11,779 bases of DNA from Alkaliphilus sp. (GCA_023230535.1 JALNXC010000010.1:1-11779), one strand, 5' to 3'. Counted from the first letter of the stretch, positions 1-8,124 are shown. Notes: generated by a model not told the origin, from the letters alone. Program-made: numbers and translations.

Positions 1-755
1 ACAGGCCACTGCAATACCCCTCCAATATAATCACCGCTCGATTGAAGGCTTCTGAGTTTGTTTGTAAGCTCATCCGCTTCTTTTTTTGCCTGATCCAGCA
101 TCTTCTCTAAGGCCACTTTGTCCTTGGCCAAGTCCTCTCTCAGCCGTTCCTGCTCCCCGCGAGAAGCCTGGAGACTTTTCTGTTCCTGTTCGACGCCGGC
201 TTTTAAATTGACTAACTGGCGCCTTTGATTTTCCAGCCTGATCTTTTCTTCTTCTATGATATCCCTCTGTTTTTTCAATTCTTTTAATAATTCCACATCA
301 TGTGCAACTATTCTCTTTATCATATCCAAATTTGTCAATAATTCCGTAACGTTCTTGGAATTTAACAATACCTCCGCGTAACCGACGGGTCCGTTCCTGT
401 ACATAACATTTATTCTATCGCCCATTACATCCTGTTTGCCTTCTATATTTTTTTCGGCTGTCTCAAGGTTGCCCAGGGTTATGTCGATTTGGGTTTCCGT
501 CTTTGAAATTTTAGATTTTAATGATTTTATTTCTTCTTCAGATTTACTGATCTTTGATTCTAATGTTTGAATCTTGGTAATTAAATCTTGTTCCTGCTTT
601 TTAACTTGATTTAACTGACTGGAAATACTTTTTTGCTTGTCCTTGTTTTCCCTCAATTGATTATCATAATATGTTGCATTGTTCGCAAATGAAAATAATG
701 ACGTAAGAACCATCACAATAAGAATGATTGAACAAAATCCGTATTTTTTCCTCAT
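1..755 (-). CDS. Secreted coiled-coil murein hydrolase (PcsB/CwlO/EnvC type), C-terminus cut off by window edge
   Basis: Likely the cell-wall hydrolase controlled by FtsEX. The frame stays open from ATG at 755 to position 1, giving 251 codons without a stop. Residues 1-24 form a signal peptide (basic MRKK, hydrophobic stretch, probable cleavage after FSFA). Residues about 30-115 and 150-238 are long Lys/Glu/Gln-rich coiled coils. Between them is the segment MYRNGPVGYAEVLLNSKNV (118-136), typical of the N-terminal domain of PcsB-like peptidoglycan hydrolase activators. The last visible residues, GGVLQWP, resemble the usual lead-in to an M23 (LytM) metallopeptidase domain, which would lie outside the window; its catalytic state cannot be judged. 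The start follows a GGGGG Shine-Dalgarno at 763-767. It lies 27 bp after ftsX on the same strand with no terminator between, so it is probably co-transcribed. An NlpC/P60 or other C-terminal domain is possible but less likely. Confidence 0.85.
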   Translation of the reverse strand, partial: MRKKYGFCSIILIVMVLTSLFSFANNATYYDNQLRENKDKQKSISSQLNQVKKQEQDLITKIQTLESKISKSEEEIKSLKSKISKTETQIDITLGNLETAEKNIEGKQDVMGDRINVMYRNGPVGYAEVLLNSKNVTELLTNLDMIKRIVAHDVELLKELKKQRDIIEEEKIRLENQRRQLVNLKAGVEQEQKSLQASRGEQERLREDLAKDKVALEKMLDQAKKEADELTNKLRSLQSSGDYIGGVLQWP

Positions 756-782
756 ACCGTGTCCCCCATTACATTTTTTCTA

Positions 783-1679
783 TTATACTTTCAGATGTCT
801 TCTCAATGAAAATATACTTCCTAAAGCTCCGACACCAACACCCAATACCGCAAATATGTATACTGTTTTTTTCATCATTTCGTCGACAGATACTATATAA
901 GTGCTGAGCATCAAGTAAAATCTGCTGGTAATCGCATTAAAAGCATATTGATAACCATAGTAGACAACCATTATAGATACAATTGATCCGATAAGACCCA
1001 GCAATACTCCTTCAAACAAAAACGGCCATCTGATGAACCAATTAGTCGCCCCGACATTTTTCATTATTCCAATCTCCTGCCTTCTTGAACTTAAAGTTAA
1101 CTTGATGGTATTTGAAATAATAAATATGGCAACAAGTATTAAAATTAAAATGATAATCAATCCTATAGTCCTGACAAATTTAGCCGCTTTTAATAACTCA
1201 TCCACAATTTCCTTATAGTATTTAATTTCGTCTATTCCTTTTAGAGGCTCCAAATCCTTGACAATACTGTCCGCCAATTCCAGATTATCCATCTGAACTA
1301 TATATGAATTGGGCAACGTATTTTTTTCCAAACCGTCCAATAAATACCCTTCCTCGCCCCAGCTCTCCTTAAATTTCTCCAGGGCCTCTTCCTTAGATTC
1401 ATAGATGACATCCGATACGCCTTCTATCATCCTTATCTCTTTGCCTATATTATCTATTTCGGCAATAAACAAGTCATCTTTTAAATAAACCTGTATTTCA
1501 TCAAACTGCATCTGTGCCAAATCCGCCAAATTGCTGATATTTAACACCAGGGTGATCACCAAACCCAATATTATCAAGGTTGCCGCCACAGTTCCTATAG
1601 AGGCTATGCTCATGGTCCTGTTGCGCCAAAGCCCTGTCAATCCCTGCCTGAATATATAGTTAACTGTCCTAACCTTCAT
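783..1679 (-). CDS. ftsX: Cell-division ABC transporter permease FtsX
   Basis: Membrane partner of FtsE, passing ATPase-driven change across the membrane to a periplasmic or extracellular murein hydrolase. The 298-residue product has the FtsX layout: a basic N-terminus with GLTGLWRNRTMSIASIGTVA (14-33), TM1 about 24-46, an extracellular loop about 47-172, TM2 about 173-198, TM3 about 228-250 and TM4 about 276-297. The cytoplasmic segment SSRRQEIGIMKNVGAT (207-222) between TM2 and TM3 is the conserved FtsX/MacB-type coupling region. A longer frame begins at 1733. I prefer ATG at 1679 because AGAGGGGGG (1689-1697) precedes it by 9 nt and because MKVRTVNYIFRQG is the usual family start. It overlaps the end of ftsE by 11 bp, which suggests translational coupling. 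Confidence 0.95.
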   Translation of the reverse strand: MKVRTVNYIFRQGLTGLWRNRTMSIASIGTVAATLIILGLVITLVLNISNLADLAQMQFDEIQVYLKDDLFIAEIDNIGKEIRMIEGVSDVIYESKEEALEKFKESWGEEGYLLDGLEKNTLPNSYIVQMDNLELADSIVKDLEPLKGIDEIKYYKEIVDELLKAAKFVRTIGLIIILILILVAIFIISNTIKLTLSSRRQEIGIMKNVGATNWFIRWPFLFEGVLLGLIGSIVSIMVVYYGYQYAFNAITSRFYLMLSTYIVSVDEMMKKTVYIFAVLGVGVGALGSIFSLRRHLKV

Positions 1680-2355
1680 ATTCGTATGCCCCCCTCTGCT
1701 CGTCACGGACAATCCTTCCCTTTTCCAGAGCAACTACCCGCTGCTGCATTGTATCTACGATGTTTCTCGCATGGGTGGCCATAATAACGGTTGTACCCCG
1801 TCTATTTATTTGTTTCAATACTTTCATAATTTCCCAGGCTGTTTCCGGGTCTAAATTTCCTGTCGGTTCGTCGGCAATCAATATGGAAGGATTATTTACG
1901 ATAGCCCTGGCGATTGAAGTCCTCTGTTTTTCTCCGCCGGATAATTGATATGGATATGAAGCGGCCTTATCGCTCAATCCAACCATACCCAATACCATGG
2001 GCACCCTCCTTCTGATATCCTTTGATGTCGCCTCTATAATCTGCATGGCAAATGCTATATTTTCGTATACTGTTTTATTCGGGAGCAACCTGAAATCCTG
2101 AAATACAACCCCTATATTCCTTCTGTGATATGGAACTTTCCGCCTTGAAAGCCTCGTCACATCCTGCCCGTCTATGAAAATACTCCCTTCGGTGGGCTCC
2201 TCTTCTTTCAAAATCAGTTTTACACATGTGGTCTTACCGGCCCCGCTGGGGCCTACAAGAAATATGAACTCCTCTCTCTCTATCTTTAAGTTTATATTTA
2301 CCAATGCCTGTACACCTTTTAAATATGTCTTGGTTACATTATGTAATTCAATCAA
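1669..2355 (-). CDS. ftsE: Cell-division ATP-binding protein FtsE
   Basis: Cytoplasmic ABC ATPase that pairs with FtsX to control septal wall hydrolysis. With the start chosen here the protein has 228 residues, a typical FtsE length. Motifs in order: Walker A GPSGAGKT (35-42), Q-loop in VVFQDFRLLP (Q86), the ABC signature LSGGEKQR (138-145), Walker B ILIADEP (158-164) followed by TGNLDP, and the H-loop histidine in MATHA (H195). An upstream in-frame TTG at 2364 sits directly against the GGGAG Shine-Dalgarno (2365-2369) with no spacer. The TTG at 2355 has a 9-nt spacer and gives the canonical N-terminus MIELHNVTKTY, so I chose it. First gene of the ftsE-ftsX-hydrolase cluster. Confidence 0.96.
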   Translation of the reverse strand: MIELHNVTKTYLKGVQALVNINLKIEREEFIFLVGPSGAGKTTCVKLILKEEEPTEGSIFIDGQDVTRLSRRKVPYHRRNIGVVFQDFRLLPNKTVYENIAFAMQIIEATSKDIRRRVPMVLGMVGLSDKAASYPYQLSGGEKQRTSIARAIVNNPSILIADEPTGNLDPETAWEIMKVLKQINRRGTTVIMATHARNIVDTMQQRVVALEKGRIVRDEQRGAYEYEG

Positions 2356-2398
2356 AGCTACCAACTCCCAATTAACTATTTATATATTTCGACATATA

Positions 2399-2425
2399 AT
2401 TATATTTTCCTTCCATAAAGAACAA
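2399..2425 (-). promoter_or_regulatory. Possible promoter of ftsE
   Basis: On the minus strand a perfect TATAAT (2404 to 2399) lies 44 bp before the ftsE start. A partial -35, TTGTTC (2425 to 2420) with a 15-bp spacer or TTTGTT with 16 bp, is upstream. The -10 is consensus but the spacing is short and the region is AT-rich, so this is tentative. Confidence 0.4.
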
Positions 2426-2526
2426 AACAAATTAATATTATTATAACAATAACTATCAGCCTATTTCAATCGAATCTACTTGAACTTATTACCAAAAATA
2501 ATACCTGATTTTTTTATTAAATATCC

Positions 2527-2555
2527 ATTTTTTATATACATAATGATGATATAAT
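2527..2555 (+). promoter_or_regulatory. Extended -10 promoter of the 5-FCL gene
   Basis: TGATATAAT at 2547-2555 is a consensus TG-n-TATAAT extended -10. The -35 position 17 bp upstream holds only a T-rich stretch, which is tolerable for an extended -10 promoter. Transcription would begin near 2562, about 25 nt before the start codon, with the Shine-Dalgarno AGGAGGT at 2575-2581 inside that short leader. Confidence 0.6.
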
Positions 2556-2587
2556 AAAATGAAACAATAGATTGAGGAGGTAATTTG

Positions 2588-3175
2588 TTGAAAAAAGAAA
2601 TCAGAGAAGCCATATTACAGGAAAAAATAAAATTTTCTAAAACCGTGGCAAAGGAAAAAAGTCTTGCTATATTTAATATACTGAAAGAAAAGGATTTCTA
2701 CAAAAATGCGGATAATATAATGGTTTACATCACCCTTGAAAATGAAAATGAAGTTTCTACAGAGCCTATAATTGACGATCTTATGAACAGGGGAAAAAGA
2801 GTGTTTGTCCCTTTGACGGTACATAAAACCAAGGGACTGATCGTCTCGGAATTAAAGGATCTTGAAAATGATTTGGAAGTAGGTAATTTCGGAGTCATGG
2901 AGCCTAAAAAAGAGACCACAAGGCCTGCAGAACCTTCCGTACTCGATTTGGTTATCGTACCCGGTGTCGCCTTTGATAAAAAAGGTTACCGTGTGGGTCA
3001 TGGCGCAGGCTATTATGACAGGTTTTTGCCTAAATTATCTAAAAAAACCGTAACCGTATCAATAGCTTTTGATATGCAGATGATTGACGAAGTGCCTGCC
3101 GATTGCCATGATATCCCCGTAAAATATATCATTACCGAAAAACAATTTATCGGATGTATGAAGGATAACATTTAA
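2588..3175 (+). CDS. 5-formyltetrahydrofolate cyclo-ligase
   Basis: Converts 5-formyl-THF plus ATP to 5,10-methenyl-THF, returning folate to the one-carbon pool (5-FCL, also called MTHFS; B. subtilis yqgN). The 195-residue product has the family length and the diagnostic blocks VPGVAFD (124-130) and GHGAGYYDRF (137-146), the latter being the ATP/substrate-loop signature. The N-terminal MKKEIREAIL helix and the conserved MVYITLENENEVST region (45-58) also fit. TTG at 2585 is an alternative start, but TTG at 2588 lies 6 nt after AGGAGGT and gives the standard MKKE start. It is the only plus-strand gene in the window, divergent from ftsE and convergent with the Lon gene. It carries an AGGAGG ribosome site rather than the G-run type seen for most neighbours. 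Confidence 0.95.
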   Translation: MKKEIREAILQEKIKFSKTVAKEKSLAIFNILKEKDFYKNADNIMVYITLENENEVSTEPIIDDLMNRGKRVFVPLTVHKTKGLIVSELKDLENDLEVGNFGVMEPKKETTRPAEPSVLDLVIVPGVAFDKKGYRVGHGAGYYDRFLPKLSKKTVTVSIAFDMQMIDEVPADCHDIPVKYIITEKQFIGCMKDNI

Positions 3176-3198
3176 AGTTATCCTTTAAATTTGTTTTT
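3161..3198 (+). terminator. Hairpin terminator at the convergent 5-FCL / Lon junction
   Basis: Perfect 9-bp arms AAGGATAAC (3161-3169) and GTTATCCTT (3177-3185) flank a 7-nt loop that contains the 5-FCL stop codon. A T-rich run (TAAATTTGTTTTTCTTT) follows on the plus strand, so it reads as a terminator for the plus-strand gene. The minus-strand side has no T-tract. The right arm reaches the last base of the Lon stop codon. Confidence 0.55.
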
Positions 3199-5647
3199 CT
3201 TTACCCCTCATGTCACTCACTATGTCGTCTATTTTTCTTATCAGTTTATTCTCCTTTTTAATATAGGCCATTTCTTCAAGTTTCCTCATTATTAACCCAT
3301 TTATCGTATTGTCCGGGTATACCCCGGCTTCATCCGGGGTACCGGCTTCCATGTCCGTCAATATTTCTATGCCCTCATCAACATGGCCGACGGCATATAT
3401 ATGAAACTTGTCGGATTTAACGGCATCTATAATTTCTTTCTTCAACATCAGATTTTTAATATTCTGTTTCGGTATCATCACCCCTTGTTTCCCTGACAAG
3501 CCATTTAATTTACACACTTCAAAAAAACCTTCAATTTTTTCATTGACACCCCCGATAGGCTGTATCTCTCCTTTTTGATTGACAGAACCTGTTACCGCAA
3601 TATGTTGTTTAATCGGCACCTCGGATATGCCGGACAAAATAGCATATAGCTCGGTGCTGGATGCGCTATCACCCTCTATAAAAGAATAACTCTGCTCAAA
3701 ACCGATGCTTACGGTCAAACCCAAGGGTTGGAACCTCGCATATTTTTCGCCTAAATATCCGCTGAGGATGAGAACTCCCTTGTCATGTATCCTGCCGCTC
3801 TGATTTGCTTCCCTTTCAATATTTATGATTCCGGATTCCCCGCTATAGGTGGAAGCTGTAATCCTGGTGGGTTTACCGAAACTGTATTCACCCGTGCTTA
3901 TGACAGCCAATCCGTTAATCTGCCCGACCTTTTTGCCGTCAAGATCGATCAACAGGCTGCCGTCTAAAAACATCTCCTTGAGCTTCTCTTCATATTTATT
4001 ATTTCTGTATATTTTTTCTTCAATAGCCTTTTGAATATGTTTTTCCCTGATAATGTCGGACCCGTCTTCCCCTGCCCACAGGTCCGCTTCATATAATATC
4101 TCAACAATTCTATTAAACCTGGAGCTAAGTTTATGCTGATCCCCCGCTAATCTTGAACTGTATTCCACCACCTTCGAAACAGCAACCCTGTCGAAATGCT
4201 TTAACCCTTCTTTTTTACAATGGGTAGCTATAAACTGTGCTATCTTATAAACATTTTCCGAATCCCTATCCATTTCAGTATCGAAATCCGCCATTACCTT
4301 AAAAAGTTCTCTGAATTCATCATCATAATTATAAAGTATGCTATAGGTATAATGGTCCCCTATCAATATAACTTTAATATTTAACGGGATTGTCTCCGGT
4401 TTTATAGTTGACGGCACCAAATAACCCATCTGCCTGCTCAAATTTTCAATACTGATCTCCTCTGTGACCAGCGCTCTCTTCAATACTTCCCATGCCACCG
4501 GATTATTCAATATACCCCTCATCTGTAATATCAAAAAACCACCGTTTGCCAGATGTAATGCCCCGGGCTTAATCTGCATAAAATCTGTCTTGAGCATACC
4601 CATATAGCTCTTATATTCTATAGTGCCCAGTATATTATTAAACGTAGGGTTGGATTCTTTTATGACCGGTGCATGCCGTAATTCATTGTTATCGACAAAC
4701 AAATTTACATTATATCTATTAAAAAAATCCTGGCCTTGAAACATCGTTATTCCCATAAATTGTATCTTTTCACCCGGGTCTGCCGGGGATTTTTCTTTGG
4801 ATTTGAAATAATCCACATTATCCATGATGTCTTTTTCAAGGTCATTTATATATTCCGTGTTGGGTTTTCTATCCCCATACTTTTTACAGAGCTTGTTTAT
4901 ATCTTGATTGACAATATCGTAAACAACATCCCGTTCTAATTGTTTAATATCCTCTGCGAACTGTTCCTCCAACTCCCTGACCTTTTTCATCATATCAAAG
5001 GTTTCCACATTCAACCGGCCGGATTTTTCCATTATTTCATTTATTTCTTCTTTTGACAATTCTCCGTATTCTTTTTGACTCATGGGCCTGCCCTCTTTGA
5101 GCGGCATTGTCATGATTCCCTTATCCGTGGTAGTAAACATAAACCCCAAAGCCTTTGATTTTTCATTCAATTCCTGCACAATTTCCTGTCTTTCCTGATG
5201 AAAAACTTTAAACATCTCATTTTTTTTAGTCTCATACTCTATGCGCCCAAATGCTTCCGGGACAGTCTTTTTTAATTTTTCAACCATCCCTTCTATGTCG
5301 TTTTTAAAGTGTCTGCCCATACCGGGCTCAAAACATAAGGCCTTCGGCCGGTCATTATTTTTAAAATTATATACATATACCCAATCATAAGGTATGGGCA
5401 ATTTAGCGGCAAACTGTCCCGTAATCGAACCGGTATAATTGTTTTTGCCGACACCGCTTGTGCCCGCTACATAAATATTATAGCCTCTTTTTTTTATCTT
5501 AAGGCCAAAAGTCAGTGCGTCCGCACCTCTTTTTTGTCCGATAATTCCTTCTAATGATTGTAAGTCTTCCGTAGTTTCAAAAGGCAGATCCCCGGCATTA
5601 CATGCACCGGTAAGCTGCGCTTCAGCCAAACGATATTCCCTATGCAT
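3185..5647 (-). CDS. Lon-family (S16) ATP-dependent protease with AAA_32-type ATPase region
   Basis: Cytoplasmic AAA+ serine protease of the LonB-like/YcbZ-like group, probably acting in protein quality control. It lacks the classical LonA N-domain. The 820-residue product has an ATPase region whose P-loop is GTSGVGKN (62-69), a charged helical insertion about 140-290, and the family segment KPGALHLANGGFLILQ (360-375) followed by WEVLKRAL. A C-terminal Lon protease domain spans about 570-770, with the presumed catalytic Ser661 in EGDSASS and Lys704 in PIGGVNEKIEG. The P-loop ends in Asn rather than Ser/Thr, and the Walker B-like segment ends in Gln rather than Asp. A longer frame starts at 5692, but GGAGGGGGG (5653-5661) lies 5 nt before ATG 5647, which I take as the true start. 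The closest named type is uncertain, so no symbol is given. Confidence 0.92.
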   Translation of the reverse strand: MHREYRLAEAQLTGACNAGDLPFETTEDLQSLEGIIGQKRGADALTFGLKIKKRGYNIYVAGTSGVGKNNYTGSITGQFAAKLPIPYDWVYVYNFKNNDRPKALCFEPGMGRHFKNDIEGMVEKLKKTVPEAFGRIEYETKKNEMFKVFHQERQEIVQELNEKSKALGFMFTTTDKGIMTMPLKEGRPMSQKEYGELSKEEINEIMEKSGRLNVETFDMMKKVRELEEQFAEDIKQLERDVVYDIVNQDINKLCKKYGDRKPNTEYINDLEKDIMDNVDYFKSKEKSPADPGEKIQFMGITMFQGQDFFNRYNVNLFVDNNELRHAPVIKESNPTFNNILGTIEYKSYMGMLKTDFMQIKPGALHLANGGFLILQMRGILNNPVAWEVLKRALVTEEISIENLSRQMGYLVPSTIKPETIPLNIKVILIGDHYTYSILYNYDDEFRELFKVMADFDTEMDRDSENVYKIAQFIATHCKKEGLKHFDRVAVSKVVEYSSRLAGDQHKLSSRFNRIVEILYEADLWAGEDGSDIIREKHIQKAIEEKIYRNNKYEEKLKEMFLDGSLLIDLDGKKVGQINGLAVISTGEYSFGKPTRITASTYSGESGIINIEREANQSGRIHDKGVLILSGYLGEKYARFQPLGLTVSIGFEQSYSFIEGDSASSTELYAILSGISEVPIKQHIAVTGSVNQKGEIQPIGGVNEKIEGFFEVCKLNGLSGKQGVMIPKQNIKNLMLKKEIIDAVKSDKFHIYAVGHVDEGIEILTDMEAGTPDEAGVYPDNTINGLIMRKLEEMAYIKKENKLIRKIDDIVSDMRGKEKQI

Positions 5648-5674
5648 AAAATCCCCCCTCCAATTATCCCTATA

Positions 5675-5688
5675 AAGTATATATACTT
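5675..5688. repeat. Perfect 14-bp palindrome upstream of the Lon gene
   Basis: AAGTATATATACTT is a perfect palindrome 27 bp before the Lon start codon and just upstream of its ribosome site. It could be an operator, or simply include a -10-like TATACT. The AT-rich setting makes chance plausible. Confidence 0.35.
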
Positions 5689-5718
5689 CCATTTTAAATG
5701 ATTAGAAGGAAGATTTCT

Positions 5719-5756
5719 ATATCAAATAAAAAATACCGGGAATTACAATTTGATAT
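5719..5756. repeat. 9-bp inverted repeat between the NAGPA and Lon genes
   Basis: ATATCAAAT (5719-5727) and ATTTGATAT (5748-5756) are perfect inverted arms around 20 bp containing TACCGGG. It lies 32 bp past the NAGPA stop codon in transcription direction. It is not followed by a T-tract, so it is a weak terminator candidate or a binding site. Confidence 0.3.
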
Positions 5757-5788
5757 TTGCTCTTTTAACAACAGCCGAAAGAATATAA

Positions 5789-7882
5789 TTATTCGAATAA
5801 GGATTTAATCTGATACGTCACTTCCTTATCACCGATATTAAATTCTATATATTTAAATATCTCCCGCGGGTCCTTTGAAACATCACTATTATAGATACCT
5901 GTTGAAATATACCTCACACCGTCAATCATATCCACGGAAATATCCCGTCCCTCATAAAAAACAAATACCCGCTTCCCTTTTTCGGACAGACTTGCCAATG
6001 TATCCGCCAACAAATCCGCTTCTAATTTGTCCGTAAAACCGCCGCTGCCAAATATAGGCTTGGACATCACTACAAATATATTCTTTTTACTCGTGGTATT
6101 AATTAGGTTTTGCAGCCAAGGCCACTGTGCAAAATCCGTCTGCCTTATACCGTCTTTTGAATTATCTAATTTTATTATCAGACTGTCCCCCTGCTCTACG
6201 GAGCCATACCCGGATTTCGCCGAAATCATTTGCCCTTCAATATTATCACTCAATCTTAAATCTATATCCCCTGTAAATAACGACAAATCATAGTTATTAT
6301 TTATCAGACTGCCTATCTTATTTATTGCAATCTTATCTAACAATGTATAATTTTGAGGTTTGATTCCGCCATGTACAAAAAGCTTCTCTCCTTCAATCTC
6401 GTAAGGCCTGTTGAGTTTGTCCGCGCCGACATCCCCCGAAAGGTCCTCCGAAACACTTAAAGTTACTTCCGAAGTGATTCCAAAATACTCGGCACATATT
6501 ACGGCCTTTCCGGGTTCGCCGGGAATAAAATTCATTCCGTTGAAGGTTCCCCTTCCTGATTTCAGCGAAAGATTGACCCTCGAATAATCGACTCCCAGAG
6601 GATTATAATTATTATCAAATGCCTTCACATCTATCTTGCGCGGAACCCCCACGAAGCTTTTTTCATCGTCAACCTCTACTTTTATCCCTTTCAAGCGGCC
6701 GGGTACCGCTGTGGATATTACCGCCACACCATTGATAATCTTTCTTTCCGTACCGTCCGAAGGATGATTTATAACCTTGGGCTCAAATTCCCCTTGACCC
6801 CTCTTCATCATAGTGGTTGAACCCCCGCCATCCATCATAATCGCGTCACGGCTCCCAAGTTCAATCATTATTTCGGCTAATTGTTCGCCGTCAACCCCTG
6901 TGTAGGAAGTATGCCGGCCGTCTATTGTCACAAAAATGAGCTTGCTGCGATCCCATGTAATGCCTATGGCTGTCCTCGGATGAGCCCCCGAAACATTTTG
7001 AGTAAAAGATACAACTTGTCCGTCTTTCACCAAAATAGTCCCCCCGCCAAATGCCAGTTTTATATTTTCCAAATCGGGGCGAATATTTTTATTTATAGTT
7101 ATCCCGTCTCCCACCTCGACACCGGAAAGTAATAAATCAGATTGGCCCCAAGCCGACTTCCCTTTGGAGGCCAATAATATGTATCCGTCCTCCGGTATCT
7201 CTACGGACGGCTGTCCCTGCCGTATTTCCACGACAATATCGTCTATCACAACCACCTCTACCATGTCCTGTAAGCCGGCATTAAATCCCGGTGAATGGGT
7301 TCCCCAATTTCTATCTATCAACATTATGTATTGAAATCCGTCCGTATATTTATTGATCGCCGAAATCGGTATATTTATACCGCTGCTCGTTGTAGCATAA
7401 AGTTCATCTTTCCAATATTCTTTCCCCCAGTAATCCACGAAGGCTTCTCCGGTATCATCAATAAAAAATGTAGCATAATCATGAACCGTAATAGGAGTAC
7501 TTATCACTTCACCATTTTTAATTATTGCCCCCAGCGGAGAGTCCGGGCTCAACATATAAAAAAAATCCCCGTTGATAGCCGATACGACATTTCCCGTATT
7601 TTCTACCATTGCAGATAACGGTTCTTTAGTGGATAATCCGCTTGAACTCATCAATACGTCCAATTCTATGCCGGTATCTCTTAAATCAATATAGACCGCA
7701 TTTAAATTTAACCACCCGTTTTTCCCAAAACGGAGAATATTTTTATATGTAACCCCGTTGGAGATAACCTCGTCCTCTACTTTTTCGTATACTATTTGGT
7801 CGGCAAAGCCTGTAATTGTCATTGATATTATCATTATCACGGATAAACCCACAGCCGTAGTTATTCTCTTAAATCTATTCAT
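5789..7882 (-). CDS. Secreted NAGPA-domain (phosphodiester glycosidase family) protein with degenerate phosphoesterase-like C-terminus
   Basis: Exported protein, probably acting on wall or surface glycan phosphodiesters; substrate unknown. Residues 1-27 are a signal peptide ending TGFA. Residues about 60-390 form a NAGPA (PF09992-type) domain: NGDFF (104-108), GAHPRTAIG (299-307), VTIDGR (318-323), MDGGGSTTM (350-358) and INGVAVIS (383-390). Residues about 395-478 look like a beta-rich linker domain (GRLKGIKVEVDD, then a VSED end). Residues 510-665 read like the second half of a calcineurin-type metallophosphoesterase (LFTGDID, LIIKLDNS, QWPWLQNLI, FVVMSKPI, VFYEGR, DGVRYISTG), but the expected metal-binding histidines are absent. 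The start has a GGGGGG ribosome site at 7892-7897, 9 nt away. It is followed, 141 bp later, by the Lon gene on the same strand. Confidence 0.85.
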   Translation of the reverse strand: MNRFKRITTAVGLSVIMIISMTITGFADQIVYEKVEDEVISNGVTYKNILRFGKNGWLNLNAVYIDLRDTGIELDVLMSSSGLSTKEPLSAMVENTGNVVSAINGDFFYMLSPDSPLGAIIKNGEVISTPITVHDYATFFIDDTGEAFVDYWGKEYWKDELYATTSSGINIPISAINKYTDGFQYIMLIDRNWGTHSPGFNAGLQDMVEVVVIDDIVVEIRQGQPSVEIPEDGYILLASKGKSAWGQSDLLLSGVEVGDGITINKNIRPDLENIKLAFGGGTILVKDGQVVSFTQNVSGAHPRTAIGITWDRSKLIFVTIDGRHTSYTGVDGEQLAEIMIELGSRDAIMMDGGGSTTMMKRGQGEFEPKVINHPSDGTERKIINGVAVISTAVPGRLKGIKVEVDDEKSFVGVPRKIDVKAFDNNYNPLGVDYSRVNLSLKSGRGTFNGMNFIPGEPGKAVICAEYFGITSEVTLSVSEDLSGDVGADKLNRPYEIEGEKLFVHGGIKPQNYTLLDKIAINKIGSLINNNYDLSLFTGDIDLRLSDNIEGQMISAKSGYGSVEQGDSLIIKLDNSKDGIRQTDFAQWPWLQNLINTTSKKNIFVVMSKPIFGSGGFTDKLEADLLADTLASLSEKGKRVFVFYEGRDISVDMIDGVRYISTGIYNSDVSKDPREIFKYIEFNIGDKEVTYQIKSLFE

Positions 7883-7984
7883 AATATATTGCCCCCCGTT
7901 TATAATTCATAGGATTGAAACCCCTCGCGAAAACCGTTTTATAACCTAACCCGTACCGGAAACCGAAAAAAGGTGTCATTCTTA

Positions 7985-8078
7985 CCCAACACTCAGGTTT
8001 CCAAATAAGGTTTTTTCATAATTATTGTTATTTGAATTAATATGATGAGCTTATTGAAATTACTAACTGAGTGTCGGG
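7985..8078. repeat. 94-bp element bounded by 12-bp inverted repeats
   Basis: CCCAACACTCAG (7985-7996) and CTGAGTGTCGGG (8067-8078) are inverted copies matching at 11 of 12 positions, enclosing 70 bp of AT-rich sequence. It may be a stem closing a structured leader of the NAGPA mRNA, or the ends of a tiny non-coding element. No obvious target-site duplication is visible. Confidence 0.5.
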
Positions 8079-8124
8079 GAAAAATCTCGTTTTTAACCCT
8101 GCATATACCCTCATTATATATTAA

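Noticed and set aside
5648..5692. A longer N-terminus for the Lon-family protein
   Set aside because: The extra 15 residues begin without a ribosome site and cross the palindrome at 5675-5688. The strong GGAGGGGGG site points to ATG 5647.
5789..5800. Palindrome TTATTCGAATAA at the NAGPA stop codon as a terminator
   Set aside because: It is a 12-bp AT-rich palindrome with no room for a loop and no following T-tract. It is probably chance.
7898..7921. A sequence beginning GTTTATA and ending GGATTGAAAC, resembling the ends of type I-B CRISPR repeats
   Set aside because: It is a single copy of 24 bp, shorter than the usual 30, with no repeat-spacer array or cas gene. Probably coincidence.
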